Assembly: GCA_024711345.1 (NCBI GenBank)
Contig: JANJTA010000015.1
Coordinates: 62,001 to 126,000 of the forward strand
DNA from: Rhodanobacter sp.
Lineage (GTDB): Bacteria > Pseudomonadota > Gammaproteobacteria > Xanthomonadales > Rhodanobacteraceae
Direction: 5' to 3'
DNA: 64,000 bases
In this document: in pieces, positions 42,280 through 50,416 of the stretch
How positions within the stretch are numbered: the stretch's first letter is position 1
Layout: each line of letters begins with the position of its first letter
Notes under the pieces: generated by a model
What the model was told of the DNA's origin: nothing
The model's database searches: none
The model's input: only the letters and a program-made list of their open reading frames with translations
Made by a program: the position numbers and the translations under genes

Positions 42280-42590
42280 ACGGCTGGGTTCTGGTCGGCA
42301 CCCGCAGCGACTTCCTGCCGGGCGAGTACAAGGTGGTGTGGGACGGCGACACGCCGATCGCGGTGTACAACCTCGACGGCGCGCTGTACGCGGTGGAGGA
42401 CATCTGCACCCACGACGGCGGCGAGCTGGCCGGCGGCGAGGTGTTCGGCTTCGAGGTGGAGTGCCCGCGCCACGGCGCGCGCTTCGACCTGCGCACCGGC
42501 GCGGTGACCAAGCCGCCGGCCTACGAGCCGATCGCCAGCTTCCCGGTGCGCGAGGCAGACGGCGCCATCTGGACCCGCGACGACCGCTGA
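42276..42590 (+). CDS. Rieske-type [2Fe-2S] ferredoxin
   Basis: A 104-residue soluble Rieske protein with the two ligand pairs CTH (Cys44, His46) and CPRH (Cys63, His66). It lacks a membrane anchor, so it resembles the small ferredoxin components of non-heme iron oxygenases and those found beside some suf operons. The partner is not in the window. The start overlaps the GNAT stop. Confidence 0.92.
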   Translation: MNGWVLVGTRSDFLPGEYKVVWDGDTPIAVYNLDGALYAVEDICTHDGGELAGGEVFGFEVECPRHGARFDLRTGAVTKPPAYEPIASFPVREADGAIWTRDDR

Positions 42591-42640
42591 TATGCTGCCG
42601 GCCTCGCCGGTGGGCTGACGCGGTGGCAACAGGGGGCGCA

Positions 42641-43411
42641 ATGGGTCATCGATGGCGTGCGCTGCTGGCGTTCGTGCTGCTGTGGCTGCTGTACCAGGGC
42701 GCCGAAGGTGTGGGCGCCCGCTGGTTGCACAGCTTTCCGGTGCAGGCCGCGCTGATGCTGGCCTGCGTGCTGGCGGCATGGCCGCTGTCGCGCTGGCTCG
42801 GCTACCGCGGTTACGCGGCGTATGCCTTGGGCGGTGGCAACGGCTTGCGCTGGTGGTTGCCAGGCGGCCTGCTGCTGGCCGTGCTGGCGAAGTTCGGCGC
42901 GGTCCGGCTGGGTCTGCATATGGACGTCTATACGGCCGCTGCGCCGGCGGCGGACGCCTTCGCCGCGTCGCTGGCGGCATTGCCGCTGCTGTTGCTGTCC
43001 ACCTTCGTCGCGTCGCTGGCCGAGGACATCCTTACCCGCGGCTTCTGGTACCGCGCCGCCGGTTTGCGCTGGCGCAGCGGCGTGGTGTTCGTGCTGGCCT
43101 CCAGCGCGATCTATGTGCTCAACCACATCTACCGGTTGGGCAACGGGCCGCAGGAATGGCTGTTGCTGTTCTGTTTCGGGCTGGCCTATGCGGCGGCGCT
43201 GTGGCGCAGCGGCAGCCTGTGGGGCGCCGTCGGACTGCACTGGGGCTGGAACCTGGGCAATGGCCTGCTCGCCGTCGTCATGCCGGTGTCGGCGACGAAC
43301 GCGCACGCGGCCGCCGGACTCTCGATCGGCGCGCACCTGCTGATGCTGCTGCTGGTGCTGGCCGTGCCGAAAGCGCGCCCGGGCTCACAGGCGGTAGACG
43401 AACGCCAGTGA
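42641..43411 (+). CDS. CPBP-family intramembrane metalloprotease-like protein
   Basis: A 256-residue membrane protein with about seven helices. The CPBP motif region reads AEDILTRGF, with Glu128-Asp129 where the family usually has Glu-Glu, then Arg133; a later His162 (NHIYR) and HWGWN (His200, Asn204) complete the expected metal-site pattern. Such proteins cleave or bind prenylated or lipid-linked substrates. Its 3' end overlaps the convergent MipA gene by 27 bp. Confidence 0.8.
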   Translation: MGHRWRALLAFVLLWLLYQGAEGVGARWLHSFPVQAALMLACVLAAWPLSRWLGYRGYAAYALGGGNGLRWWLPGGLLLAVLAKFGAVRLGLHMDVYTAAAPAADAFAASLAALPLLLLSTFVASLAEDILTRGFWYRAAGLRWRSGVVFVLASSAIYVLNHIYRLGNGPQEWLLLFCFGLAYAAALWRSGSLWGAVGLHWGWNLGNGLLAVVMPVSATNAHAAAGLSIGAHLLMLLLVLAVPKARPGSQAVDERQ

Positions 43412-44167
43412 TTCCGACAGCTGCGTGCGCGAGCCGTAGCGGGTGACCAGCGGGCTGTCGGCGGCATCGCCGAGCAGGCGCCCGTAGACCAGCGCCAGCG
43501 CCACGCCGGTGCGTCGGCTGGTGGGCACGAACAGCTCGTACTCCAGCGAGGCGAGCTGGCCGCCGGCGCCGGGTTGCCACGCCGGTATCGACAGGGCGCG
43601 CGCGGCTTGCGGGGTGACGCCGAAGAAACGGTTCATCGCCGGTGCGTTCATCGCCTGCCAGCGCAACGTGACGGCATGCTCCAGCAGGCCGGTCGGCGGC
43701 GGGTCCCATTCGGCGTACAGCTCCAGATAGGCGCCGGCGCCGTTGATGTCGTGGCTGAGGTTGCCGCCCACGTCGATCTGCCGGGTGAGCTGCCATTCCA
43801 GGAAGCCGCCCAGGTTGATCCGCGGCGGCAGCGACGCGATCTTGCCGCGCAGGCTGCCGAGGTCGTCGCGCGAACGCCCCCACTGGTAGTCGCCATGGAT
43901 GCCGCCGTGCCATGCATCGCCGCGGATCAGATCGATCTGCAGTCCGTCCAGGGTGGAGAAACTGCCACGGCCCGGCAGGTCGATGTCGAGGTACGGCACC
44001 GGTTCGCTGTGCTGGTTCTTGCCGCCGGGCCAGCTGGGCATGCGCTGCATGCCCACGCCGACGGCGAACAGGTCCGGGTCGGTCGCCGCGATGCAGCCCA
44101 GCGGCCATAACAGGCAGGCAGCCAGCAGCAGGCGAGCTCGCAGCGGAAAGGGGCGGTATTTCTGCAT
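43385..44167 (-). CDS. MipA/OmpV-family outer membrane protein
   Basis: A 260-residue outer-membrane beta-barrel with a signal peptide ending near CIAA. Family segments are visible throughout: GVGMQRMPSWPGG near the N terminus, QWGRSRDDL, RINLGGFLEW, FFGVTPQAA, and the terminal GDAADSPLVTRYGSRTQ. In E. coli MipA scaffolds PBP1b and MltA; other members are porin-like and linked to antibiotic susceptibility. The ATG at 44167 gives a clean signal sequence; a longer frame upstream is not supported. Confidence 0.85.
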   Translation of the reverse strand: MQKYRPFPLRARLLLAACLLWPLGCIAATDPDLFAVGVGMQRMPSWPGGKNQHSEPVPYLDIDLPGRGSFSTLDGLQIDLIRGDAWHGGIHGDYQWGRSRDDLGSLRGKIASLPPRINLGGFLEWQLTRQIDVGGNLSHDINGAGAYLELYAEWDPPPTGLLEHAVTLRWQAMNAPAMNRFFGVTPQAARALSIPAWQPGAGGQLASLEYELFVPTSRRTGVALALVYGRLLGDAADSPLVTRYGSRTQLSESLAFVYRL

Positions 44168-44307
44168 GGAGCGGCAGCATAGGGGCTGCCGGCGCACCGC
44201 GGCGGTCGGCGCAATGCATGCGCTCAGCATCCGTTCGGAAAGGGGAAAGGGCACCGAAAGACAGCTTGCCTACGCTGCCCGACAACATCCTGCCATGCGT
44301 CCCGACG

Positions 44308-45009
44308 ATGCCTGTTTCCAGCTGGACCATCCTGTGCGATTTCGACGGCACCATTTCGGTCGAGGACGTGATCGACTCGCTGCTCGACCGTTTCGGCCGT
44401 CCCGGCTGGGAAGTGCTGGAGCAGGACTGGCGCGCCGGCCGGATCGGCTCGCGCGAATGCATGGCCGGCCAGGTCGCGCTGCTGCAGATGAGCCGCGCCG
44501 AGCTGGACGAGCATCTGCGCGAGATGTGGATCGACCACGCCTTCCCGGCCTTCGTGGCGAGGGCGCGCGAGCTCGGCGTGTCGATCCGCGTGGTCAGCGA
44601 CGGTCTCGATGTCGCGATCCGGCAGATTCTCGAGCGCTACGGCCTGGATGACCTGCCGCTGGCGGCGAACCACCTGGCGCCGGCCACGCCGCCGCAGCAG
44701 TGGCAGCTGACCTCGCCGTTCCAGGCCGACGGCTGCCGCAGCGGCACCTGCAAGTGCGCCTGCGTGGCGCAGGCCCGCAGCGGCGGCGCGAAAACGCTGC
44801 TGATCGGTGACGGCGCCTCGGACTTCTGCGCCGCCGACCGCGTCGACTTCGTGTTCGCCAAGCATCGCCTGATCGAGCACTGCCGCGCCGCCGGCATCCC
44901 CTATGTGCCGATCACCGGCTTCGAGGACGCGCTCGAGCTGCTGCCGCAGCTGCTCGACGGCAGCCTGCTCGACCGTCCCGCCGTGCCGGCGACGGCCGCG
45001 CTGGTCTGA
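44308..45009 (+). CDS. HAD-family phosphatase, MtnX/phosphoserine-phosphatase-like
   Basis: A 233-residue haloacid dehalogenase phosphatase. The catalytic motif is CDFDGTIS (nucleophile Asp11, Asp13), motif II is VVSDG and motif III is LLIGDGASDFCAADRVD. The length and CDFDGTIS start resemble MtnX of the methionine salvage pathway, but no other mtn genes are here. It is followed by a class III aminotransferase 53 bp downstream, so phosphorylated amino acid-like substrates are possible. Confidence 0.83.
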   Translation: MPVSSWTILCDFDGTISVEDVIDSLLDRFGRPGWEVLEQDWRAGRIGSRECMAGQVALLQMSRAELDEHLREMWIDHAFPAFVARARELGVSIRVVSDGLDVAIRQILERYGLDDLPLAANHLAPATPPQQWQLTSPFQADGCRSGTCKCACVAQARSGGAKTLLIGDGASDFCAADRVDFVFAKHRLIEHCRAAGIPYVPITGFEDALELLPQLLDGSLLDRPAVPATAALV

Positions 45010-45062
45010 TCGCTGCCGGCCTGCGCGCCTTTCCCTCCCGCTTACCGACCCCGGATTTTCCG

Positions 45063-46466
45063 ATGAATGTTTTCGACAAGAACGCCGCCGTGGTGATCGA
45101 CGACGCCCAGCTGCTCGCCGACGAGGCGAAGTACAGTTCCTTCGGCGACACCGTGCACTACGTGGACCCGCCGAAGATCTTCCGCCACGGCGAAGGCAGC
45201 TACATGTTCGACACCGCCGGCGTGCCGTTCCTCGACCTGCAGATGTGGTACTCGGCGGTCAACTTCGGCTACGGCAACAAGCGCCTGAACGACACGCTCA
45301 AGCGCCAGATCGACCTGCTGCCGCAGGTGGCCAGCCAGTACCTGCACCAGACCCGCATCGAGCTGGCCAAGACGGTGGCGCTGGACGCGAAGAAGAAGTT
45401 CGGCCTGGACGGGCGCGTGCATTTCAACGTGGGCGGCGCGCAGGCGATCGAGGATTCGCTGAAGCTGGTGCGCAACTACAAGAACGGGAAGAGCCTGATG
45501 TTCGCCTTCGAGGGCGGCTACCACGGCCGCACCCTGGGCGCCTCGTCGATCACCTCCAGCTACCGCTACCGCCGCCGCTTCGGCCACTTCGGCGAGCGCG
45601 CGATGTTCCTGCCGTTCCCGTATCCGTTCCGCCGCCCGAAGGGCATGACCGCCGAGGAGTATTCGGAGAGCTGCGTGCACCAGTTCGCGCGCCTGTTCGA
45701 AACCGAATACAACGGCGTGTGGGATCCGAAAACCAACCAGTGCGAGTACGCCGCGTTTTACGTCGAGCCGATCCAGGGTACCGGCGGCTACGTCGTCCCG
45801 CCGATGGGCTTCTTCAAGGGCCTGAAGAAGGTGCTCGACCAGTACGGCATCCTGCTGGTGGTCGACGAGATCCAGATGGGTTTCTGGCGCACCGGCAAGC
45901 TGTGGTCGATCGAGCACTTCGGCGTGACGCCGGACGTGATCGTGTTCGGCAAGGCGCTCACCAACGGCCTCAACCCGCTGTCCGGCCTGTGGGCGCGCGA
46001 GGAGATGATCAACCCCACCATCTTCCCCCCGGGCTCGACCCACTCGACGTTCAACTCCAACCCGCTGGGCACCGCCCTGGGCCTGGAAGTGATCAAGATG
46101 GGCTACGAGCTGGACTACGAGAAGACCGTGCCGGTGAAGGGCGCGCATTTCCTCGAAGGCCTGCGCGCGCTGCAGAAGAAGCACAAGGAAATCGGCGACG
46201 TCGACGGCCTGGGCCTGGCGCTGCGCGCCGAGATCTGCACGGAGGACGGCTTCACTCCGAACAAGGCGCTGCTCGATCGCATGGTCGACATCGGCCTGGC
46301 CGGCGACCTCACGCACAACGGCAAGAAGATCGGCCTGGTGCTCGACGTGGGCGGCTGGTACAAGAACGTGATCACCTTCGCGCCGTCGCTGGACATCACC
46401 CACGAGGAGATTGATCTGGCGATCAGCTTGCTGGATCAGTTGCTGACGAAGGCCAAGAAGGGCTGA
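45063..46466 (+). CDS. Class III pyridoxal-phosphate aminotransferase (L-lysine/omega-aminotransferase-like)
   Basis: A 467-residue class III aminotransferase. Visible are GGAQAIEDSLK, GGYHGRTLGAS, VEPIQGTGGY, the PLP-ring Asp of VVDEIQMGFWRTG and the PLP lysine in VFGKALTNG. The overall length and the FWRTGK segment recall L-lysine 6-aminotransferases, but the substrate is inferred. A rho-independent terminator follows directly. Confidence 0.88.
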   Translation: MNVFDKNAAVVIDDAQLLADEAKYSSFGDTVHYVDPPKIFRHGEGSYMFDTAGVPFLDLQMWYSAVNFGYGNKRLNDTLKRQIDLLPQVASQYLHQTRIELAKTVALDAKKKFGLDGRVHFNVGGAQAIEDSLKLVRNYKNGKSLMFAFEGGYHGRTLGASSITSSYRYRRRFGHFGERAMFLPFPYPFRRPKGMTAEEYSESCVHQFARLFETEYNGVWDPKTNQCEYAAFYVEPIQGTGGYVVPPMGFFKGLKKVLDQYGILLVVDEIQMGFWRTGKLWSIEHFGVTPDVIVFGKALTNGLNPLSGLWAREEMINPTIFPPGSTHSTFNSNPLGTALGLEVIKMGYELDYEKTVPVKGAHFLEGLRALQKKHKEIGDVDGLGLALRAEICTEDGFTPNKALLDRMVDIGLAGDLTHNGKKIGLVLDVGGWYKNVITFAPSLDITHEEIDLAISLLDQLLTKAKKG

Positions 46467-46485
46467 TTCGCGCAGCTTGGATGGA

Positions 46486-46515
46486 AGGCTCGGCAGGCGA
46501 CTGCCGGGCCTTTTT
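46486..46515 (+). terminator. Intrinsic terminator after the class III aminotransferase
   Basis: AAGGCTCGGCAG and CTGCCGGGCCTT pair with one mismatch around GCGA, followed by TTT. It lies 20 bp after the stop codon. Confidence 0.8.
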
Positions 46516-46542
46516 CATGTCCGCGACTTTCTCCCTCTCCCC

Positions 46543-46673
46543 GTCATGCCTGCGAAGGCAGGCATCTCACTTCATCCACCATGCCTGCGACGGGCAGCTC
46601 TCTGCCGCGCCCCCCATGCTCGTCATGCCTGCGAAGGCAGGCATCGCATTTCATCCGCCATGCTTGCGACGGA
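46543..46673. repeat. Two direct repeats with 79-nt period, each holding a perfect hairpin
   Basis: Copies at 46543-46594 and 46622-46673 share about 50 nt. Each carries the perfect hairpin ATGCCTGC-GAAG-GCAGGCAT, followed by TTCATCC and a related TGCGACGG end. The same hairpin core recurs at 53990-54013, and a variant ATTCCTGC/GCAGGAAT at 48765-48787. Confidence 0.8.
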
Positions 46674-46681
46674 ACTTCCAG

Positions 46682-46959
46682 GCAGAGCAAGAGCTTTCGT
46701 CTGCCTGCGGCAGCCGAGCTACTTTCTCTTTGCGTGCTCAAAGAGAAAGTAGCCAAAGAGAAAGAGCACCCCGCGGCGGCGCTTTCCGTCCATCCATGGA
46801 CGGAAAGTCCGTGAGCCGGGGCCGGGCTTTTCGAGCGGGCTCCTGCCCGCGCGAAAAGGCGAGGCCATCCATGGCCTCGCCCGCTGCGCGGCCTGATCGT
46901 CCCCGCCTCACCGCCGCCGAGGGGCCCCGGGTAGAGCAGCGCGCTATCCTGGCGCGCAC
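46682..46959. repeat. Left arm of ~275-bp inverted repeat flanking the HEPN-like gene
   Basis: The arm runs from GCAGAGCAAGAGC through ACTTTCTCTTTGCGTG, a CTTTCTCTTTG/CAAAGAGAAAG hairpin, GGGCTTTTCGAGCGGGC and CTCGCCCGCTGCGCGGCC to the end GGCGCGCAC. Its reverse complement matches 48398-48670 with scattered differences. Together with 46467-46681 and 46960-47073, this 600-bp stretch contains no credible gene; the open frames here are repeat translations. Confidence 0.85.
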
Positions 46960-47073
46960 TCGGTGCGCAACCGCTGCGCGGTTGCGAGAGCAGGGCGCGG
47001 TGGCAAAGGGAACGTCCTCTATCGGCCTAGAGCAGCCGTCCAACGACGAGACCATCCCGCTTGTTGGCGTCGC

Positions 47074-48135
47074 CTATCGACCGCGGCGACGAGGGCGCTC
47101 CTGCCAAGCCTGCTCGACCAGTTCAGGAGTAATTGCCTCCCGAAGCGCGCGCAAGGCATTGTCAGAATATCTTGGGTGCTTCTGAGACCCGAACTCAAAC
47201 ACCATGACGTTCGCCGGATCTTCGTCTATCCGCAAGAAATCTCGGACGGCCTTGGCTTTACTGGTCGTCAGTTTGACCCTCTCCGCCAACTCGCTTGGGC
47301 TCACGTAGTACTTCTTCCGAAGATCTATCTCACGGATGGCCGCCGCACCCTCTGGGTCATCGCCCGACGCGTAGCGAATCGCCGGGGCGTCCGCTGCTTT
47401 AGTAATACGAACACGAAGCGTCGGGCCCTCACCTTCCACGCTCGTTGCCAAGGTCATTAACCGCGGGAACACCCGTTCTACTGGCGTGTCGGCTTTGATA
47501 GCCTCTTCGATGCGATCTAGGTCTCGCTTGGACACCGCCACTTCCGCGCTTATGTGGGCTTCCATTGCCAGCAGCGCCGTTATTCGCCCCCTCGCCTCGT
47601 CGCGCGCTCTCCGCCCCGGGGCCAGTAGGTCTCGAATTTGCGCGTACTCACGATTGACGAGCATCAAGAAGTCAGGGAGCGCCTGGGTGGACAGGGGCAG
47701 AACCCGCACCGGTAGGTTATCGGCAAGCGTGTCTTCGAAGTGCCCAGCTAGGATTTCATCCAACGCCGTGATTAGTGCCCTTGCGTTTATATAGAGCGCG
47801 TCCTCCGGCACCACGATCATCCAGTGCTGGGCTTGGTCACGCATCGCATCAATCACGCAAATGGCCCCGGCCTGCGCCGCGTTTATCCATCCTTTTGACT
47901 GCGCAATGTTGACCGCCTTCTCGATTCCGACGGACGTACCCTTCTCTTTGTCGAAAACATCCTGGCCCTTCTGAACTAGCAGTGCTTTGGTCAGCATTTC
48001 GCTAGCGTGCTGTAGCAAGAGCAGGACGATCTCCGGTCTTCCGTCGTCGTCGTGATTGTTGAATGCTTCCAGCGCACGTTTGAGTGACGCAATTGCCTTG
48101 GCCTTCAGTGTCCTGGCTTCCCGCTTGAGCTTCAT
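47074..48135 (-). CDS. HEPN-like protein with C-terminal helix-turn-helix-like region (DUF3644-like), candidate toxin/defence RNase
   Basis: A 353-residue protein not assigned to a characterised family. From the ATG at 48135 (preceded by GGGAG) the N-terminal half is all-helical, with LLLLQHASEMLTKALLV and the motif MRDQAQHW, in which Arg99 and His104 fit the R-x4-H active-site pattern of HEPN nucleases. The overall layout resembles DUF3644-type HEPN proteins. A variable middle region follows, and residues about 275-340 (KKYYVSPSELAERVKLTTSKAKAVRD) look like a winged helix. GC is about 52% in two stretches I counted, against roughly 65-75% in neighbours, and the gene sits between long inverted repeats. 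A GTG at 48168 and an ATG at 48147 are alternative starts. Nuclease activity and a defence role are inferred. Confidence 0.7.
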   Translation of the reverse strand: MKLKREARTLKAKAIASLKRALEAFNNHDDDGRPEIVLLLLQHASEMLTKALLVQKGQDVFDKEKGTSVGIEKAVNIAQSKGWINAAQAGAICVIDAMRDQAQHWMIVVPEDALYINARALITALDEILAGHFEDTLADNLPVRVLPLSTQALPDFLMLVNREYAQIRDLLAPGRRARDEARGRITALLAMEAHISAEVAVSKRDLDRIEEAIKADTPVERVFPRLMTLATSVEGEGPTLRVRITKAADAPAIRYASGDDPEGAAAIREIDLRKKYYVSPSELAERVKLTTSKAKAVRDFLRIDEDPANVMVFEFGSQKHPRYSDNALRALREAITPELVEQAWQERPRRRGR

Positions 48136-48397
48136 GTGCACTCCCATGTTTGCTTTAGGGTAGCTCACGAGTCAGAGGGCGAATCGAACACGAAACCATT
48201 TTCCCGCGTTATAGCCGAGCGTTGCAGACCTACGGCGCAGGAGCTTGAAGACAGCGCTCACGTGTTCGGGCGCTTCGCCACGTCCGCTTTGGGTCGCGAG
48301 CGGTCGATTAGTAACTGGCTCTGCAACGCTTGCCCTTGCGAAGGCACATGACAGGCCGCGCGCGGTGCTTTGGCTTTGCTCCGGCTTTTTCTGAAAG
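48136..48397. other. Lower-GC spacer upstream of the HEPN-like gene
   Basis: About 260 bp between the HEPN-like start and the right repeat arm share the gene's lower GC. They must contain its promoter, but no clear -35/-10 pair was found. No gene or tRNA is credible here. Confidence 0.5.
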
Positions 48398-48670
48398 TGC
48401 GGGCCAGGATGGCCCGCTGCTCTACCGGGGTCCCTTGCGCGGCGGTGAGGCGGGGTCGACAGGCCGCGCAGCGGGCGAGTCCATGGATGGACTCGCCTTT
48501 TCGCGCGGGCAGGAGCCCGCTCGAAAAGCCCGGCCCCGCCTCACGAACTTGCCGGGCAGGAGCCCGGCAAGCGCCAAGCGGGGTGGCCTTTCTCTTGGGT
48601 TACTTTCTCTTTGGCCACGCAAAGAGAAAGTGACTCGGCTGCCGAAGACAGACGAAAGCTCTTGCTCTGC
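48398..48670. repeat. Right arm of ~275-bp inverted repeat flanking the HEPN-like gene
   Basis: Reverse complement of 46682-46959 with scattered differences, the main one being a GCCGGGCAGGAGCCCGGC segment in place of the TCCATCCATGGACGGA segment of the left arm. It contains the same CAAAGAGAAAG/CTTTCTCTTTG hairpin. The space to the ketosynthase gene (48671-48821) holds a single REP-like arm at 48698-48731 and a hairpin at 48765-48787. Confidence 0.85.
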
Positions 48671-48697
48671 AAGCTCTACGCGGCGGGCGCCCGAACA

Positions 48698-48731
48698 AGC
48701 AAGAGCATCGCGCGCAAGCGCGCTCCTACAA
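48698..48731. repeat. Single REP-like arm and small hairpin before the ketosynthase stop
   Basis: AGCATCGCGCGCAAGCGCGCTCCTAC matches one arm of the GTAG elements. Further on, ATTCCTGC-CTTC-GCAGGAAT (48765-48787) is a hairpin of the 46543 type. Neither has a T-run. Confidence 0.6.
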
Positions 48732-48821
48732 GGCAATCGTCGTCTTGTGCGACGGATGGGTGCGATTCCTGCCTTCGCAGGAATGACGAGCGAGAGGCGG
48801 GCTTGTTTGAGGCGCCGCCGT

Positions 48822-50054
48822 TCACGGCGCCCGCTTCAACGCCAGCACGGCGTTGAGTCCCCCGAACGCGAACGAATTGCTGAGCACCGCCCGCACCGGC
48901 ATCTCGCGCGCCACGTTGGGCACGTAGTCGAGGTCGCAGGCCGGGTCGACCACGTCGAGGTTCGCGGTGGGTGGCACCACGCTGTCGCGCAGCGCGCCGA
49001 TGGCGGCGACCAGTTCCAGCGCGCCGGAGGCGCCCAGGGCGTGGCCGTGCATGGACTTGGTGGAGGACACCGCGAGGCGGTCGGCGTGGGTGCCGAAGGC
49101 GAGGCGGATGGCGCGGGTTTCGGTGACGTCGTTGGCGGGCGTGCCGGTGCCGTGGGCGTTGATGTAGTCGATATCGGCGGGATTCAGTTCGGCTTCGTCC
49201 AGCGCCTGGCGCATCGCGGCCGCGGCGCCTTCGGCGCTGGGCATCACGATGTCGCTGGCGTCGGCGCTCATGCCGGTGCCGGCGAGTTCCGCGAGGATGG
49301 TGGCGCCGCGCGAGCGCGCATGCTCCAGCGACTCCAGCACGAAGATGGCGGCGCCTTCGCCGAGCACCAGACCGCGTCGGTTCGCGCTGAACGGGCGGCA
49401 GGTGTCGTCGGCCAGCACGCGCATCGCTTCCCATGCGCGCAGCGCGCCGTAGGTGAGGCAGGCTTCGGTGCCGCCGGTGACGGCGGCGTCGGCCATGCCG
49501 TAGCGGATCATCTGCGCGGCCTGGATGATCGCGTGGTTGGCCGAGGCGCAGGCGCTGGCCACCGCGTAGGCGGGGCCGCGCAGGCCCCAGGCGATGCTGA
49601 TCTGGCTGGCCGAGGCATTGGTCATCAGCCGCACGATGGTGAGCGGGTGTGCGCGCTGGGCGTTCTCGCCGTAGAGGCGCCGGCTCTGCTCGTCCTGGGT
49701 GGTCTCGCCGCCGACGCCGGTGCCCACGATCACCGCGGTGCGCGCGCCCAACCCGTTGGCGGCGAAATCCACGCCGGACTGCGCCACCGCCTCGCGCGCG
49801 GCATGCAGCGCGAATTCCGAGGTACGGTCGAGCAGGGGCAGGGTGCGCTCGTCGATGTGCGCGGCGGGGTCGAAACTCTCCGGTACCTGCGCGGCCACCT
49901 TCACGCGCAGGCGCCCGGCGTCGACGTGGCGCAGCGGCCCGATCGCGCTGCGGCCCTCGCGCAGGCCCTGCCACAGAGCCGCGGCGCCCACGCCGAGCGG
50001 GCTGATGGCGCCCATGCCGGTGATCACCACCCGGCGCGTCGATACGGTGGGCAT
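48822..50054 (-). CDS. Beta-ketoacyl-ACP synthase (FabF-like)
   Basis: A 410-residue condensing enzyme that elongates acyl-ACP with malonyl-ACP. The catalytic triad is clear: Cys169 (VASACASANH), His301 (NAHGTGTPAND) and His338 (SMHGHALGASG), with the C-terminal NSFAFGGLNAVL. It is not linked to the fab genes but to its own acyl carrier protein, whose stop overlaps its ATG by one base (TGATG), so it may serve a dedicated acyl pathway rather than housekeeping fatty acid synthesis. Confidence 0.92.
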   Translation of the reverse strand: MPTVSTRRVVITGMGAISPLGVGAAALWQGLREGRSAIGPLRHVDAGRLRVKVAAQVPESFDPAAHIDERTLPLLDRTSEFALHAAREAVAQSGVDFAANGLGARTAVIVGTGVGGETTQDEQSRRLYGENAQRAHPLTIVRLMTNASASQISIAWGLRGPAYAVASACASANHAIIQAAQMIRYGMADAAVTGGTEACLTYGALRAWEAMRVLADDTCRPFSANRRGLVLGEGAAIFVLESLEHARSRGATILAELAGTGMSADASDIVMPSAEGAAAAMRQALDEAELNPADIDYINAHGTGTPANDVTETRAIRLAFGTHADRLAVSSTKSMHGHALGASGALELVAAIGALRDSVVPPTANLDVVDPACDLDYVPNVAREMPVRAVLSNSFAFGGLNAVLALKRAP

Positions 50055-50326
50055 CACTTGCTTCCTTCGTCCGTGGCGGTCTTGTCGGCCAGCGCCTTCT
50101 GTACCGCATCGACCAGGCTCTGCGCGGTGTCGGTGTCGAAGTTGGCGCCCTGCTGGTCGGGGAAGTTGATGTTGAAGTGCTCCTCGATGTCGAAGATCAT
50201 CTCGATCGCCTCCAGCGAGGCGATGCCCAGATCCTTCAGGGTGGATTCGGGCCGGATCGTCGCCACCTCGATCTTGGCCTGCTTGGCGATGATCTCGAAC
50301 ACCTGCTGCTGGATCGTTGCGGTCAT
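50054..50326 (-). CDS. Acyl carrier protein with ASL attachment motif
   Basis: A 90-residue acyl carrier protein. The phosphopantetheine attachment region reads LGIASLEAIEMIFDIEEHF, with Ser37 preceded by Ala instead of the usual Asp of the DSL motif. The four-helix pattern and acidic character fit the family. It is translated just before the FabF-like gene and is divergent from an acyltransferase gene. A dedicated carrier role is inferred. Confidence 0.88.
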   Translation of the reverse strand: MTATIQQQVFEIIAKQAKIEVATIRPESTLKDLGIASLEAIEMIFDIEEHFNINFPDQQGANFDTDTAQSLVDAVQKALADKTATDEGSK

Positions 50327-50416
50327 GACGATGTCCTTGGGTGGCAACAATGACGGAAGGCCCGCGCAAGGTGCCTCGTGCAGGCTGGCGCACAGTCTAG
50401 GCAAACTCGCTTACTC

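Noticed and set aside
46543-46673. Short direct repeats as a CRISPR array
   Set aside because: Only two copies with a 79-nt period, internally palindromic, no spacers of even length and no cas genes.
46477-47185. Several 70-230-codon frames across the repeats left of the HEPN-like gene
   Set aside because: They translate the repeat arms, are rich in Ser/Arg, exist in both arms and strands, and lack ribosome-binding sites.
48160-48240. tRNA-like fragment (GTTCGATTC on the minus strand) next to the HEPN-like gene, as a possible attachment site
   Set aside because: No acceptor or anticodon stems can be drawn around it, and no matching direct repeat was found on the other side.
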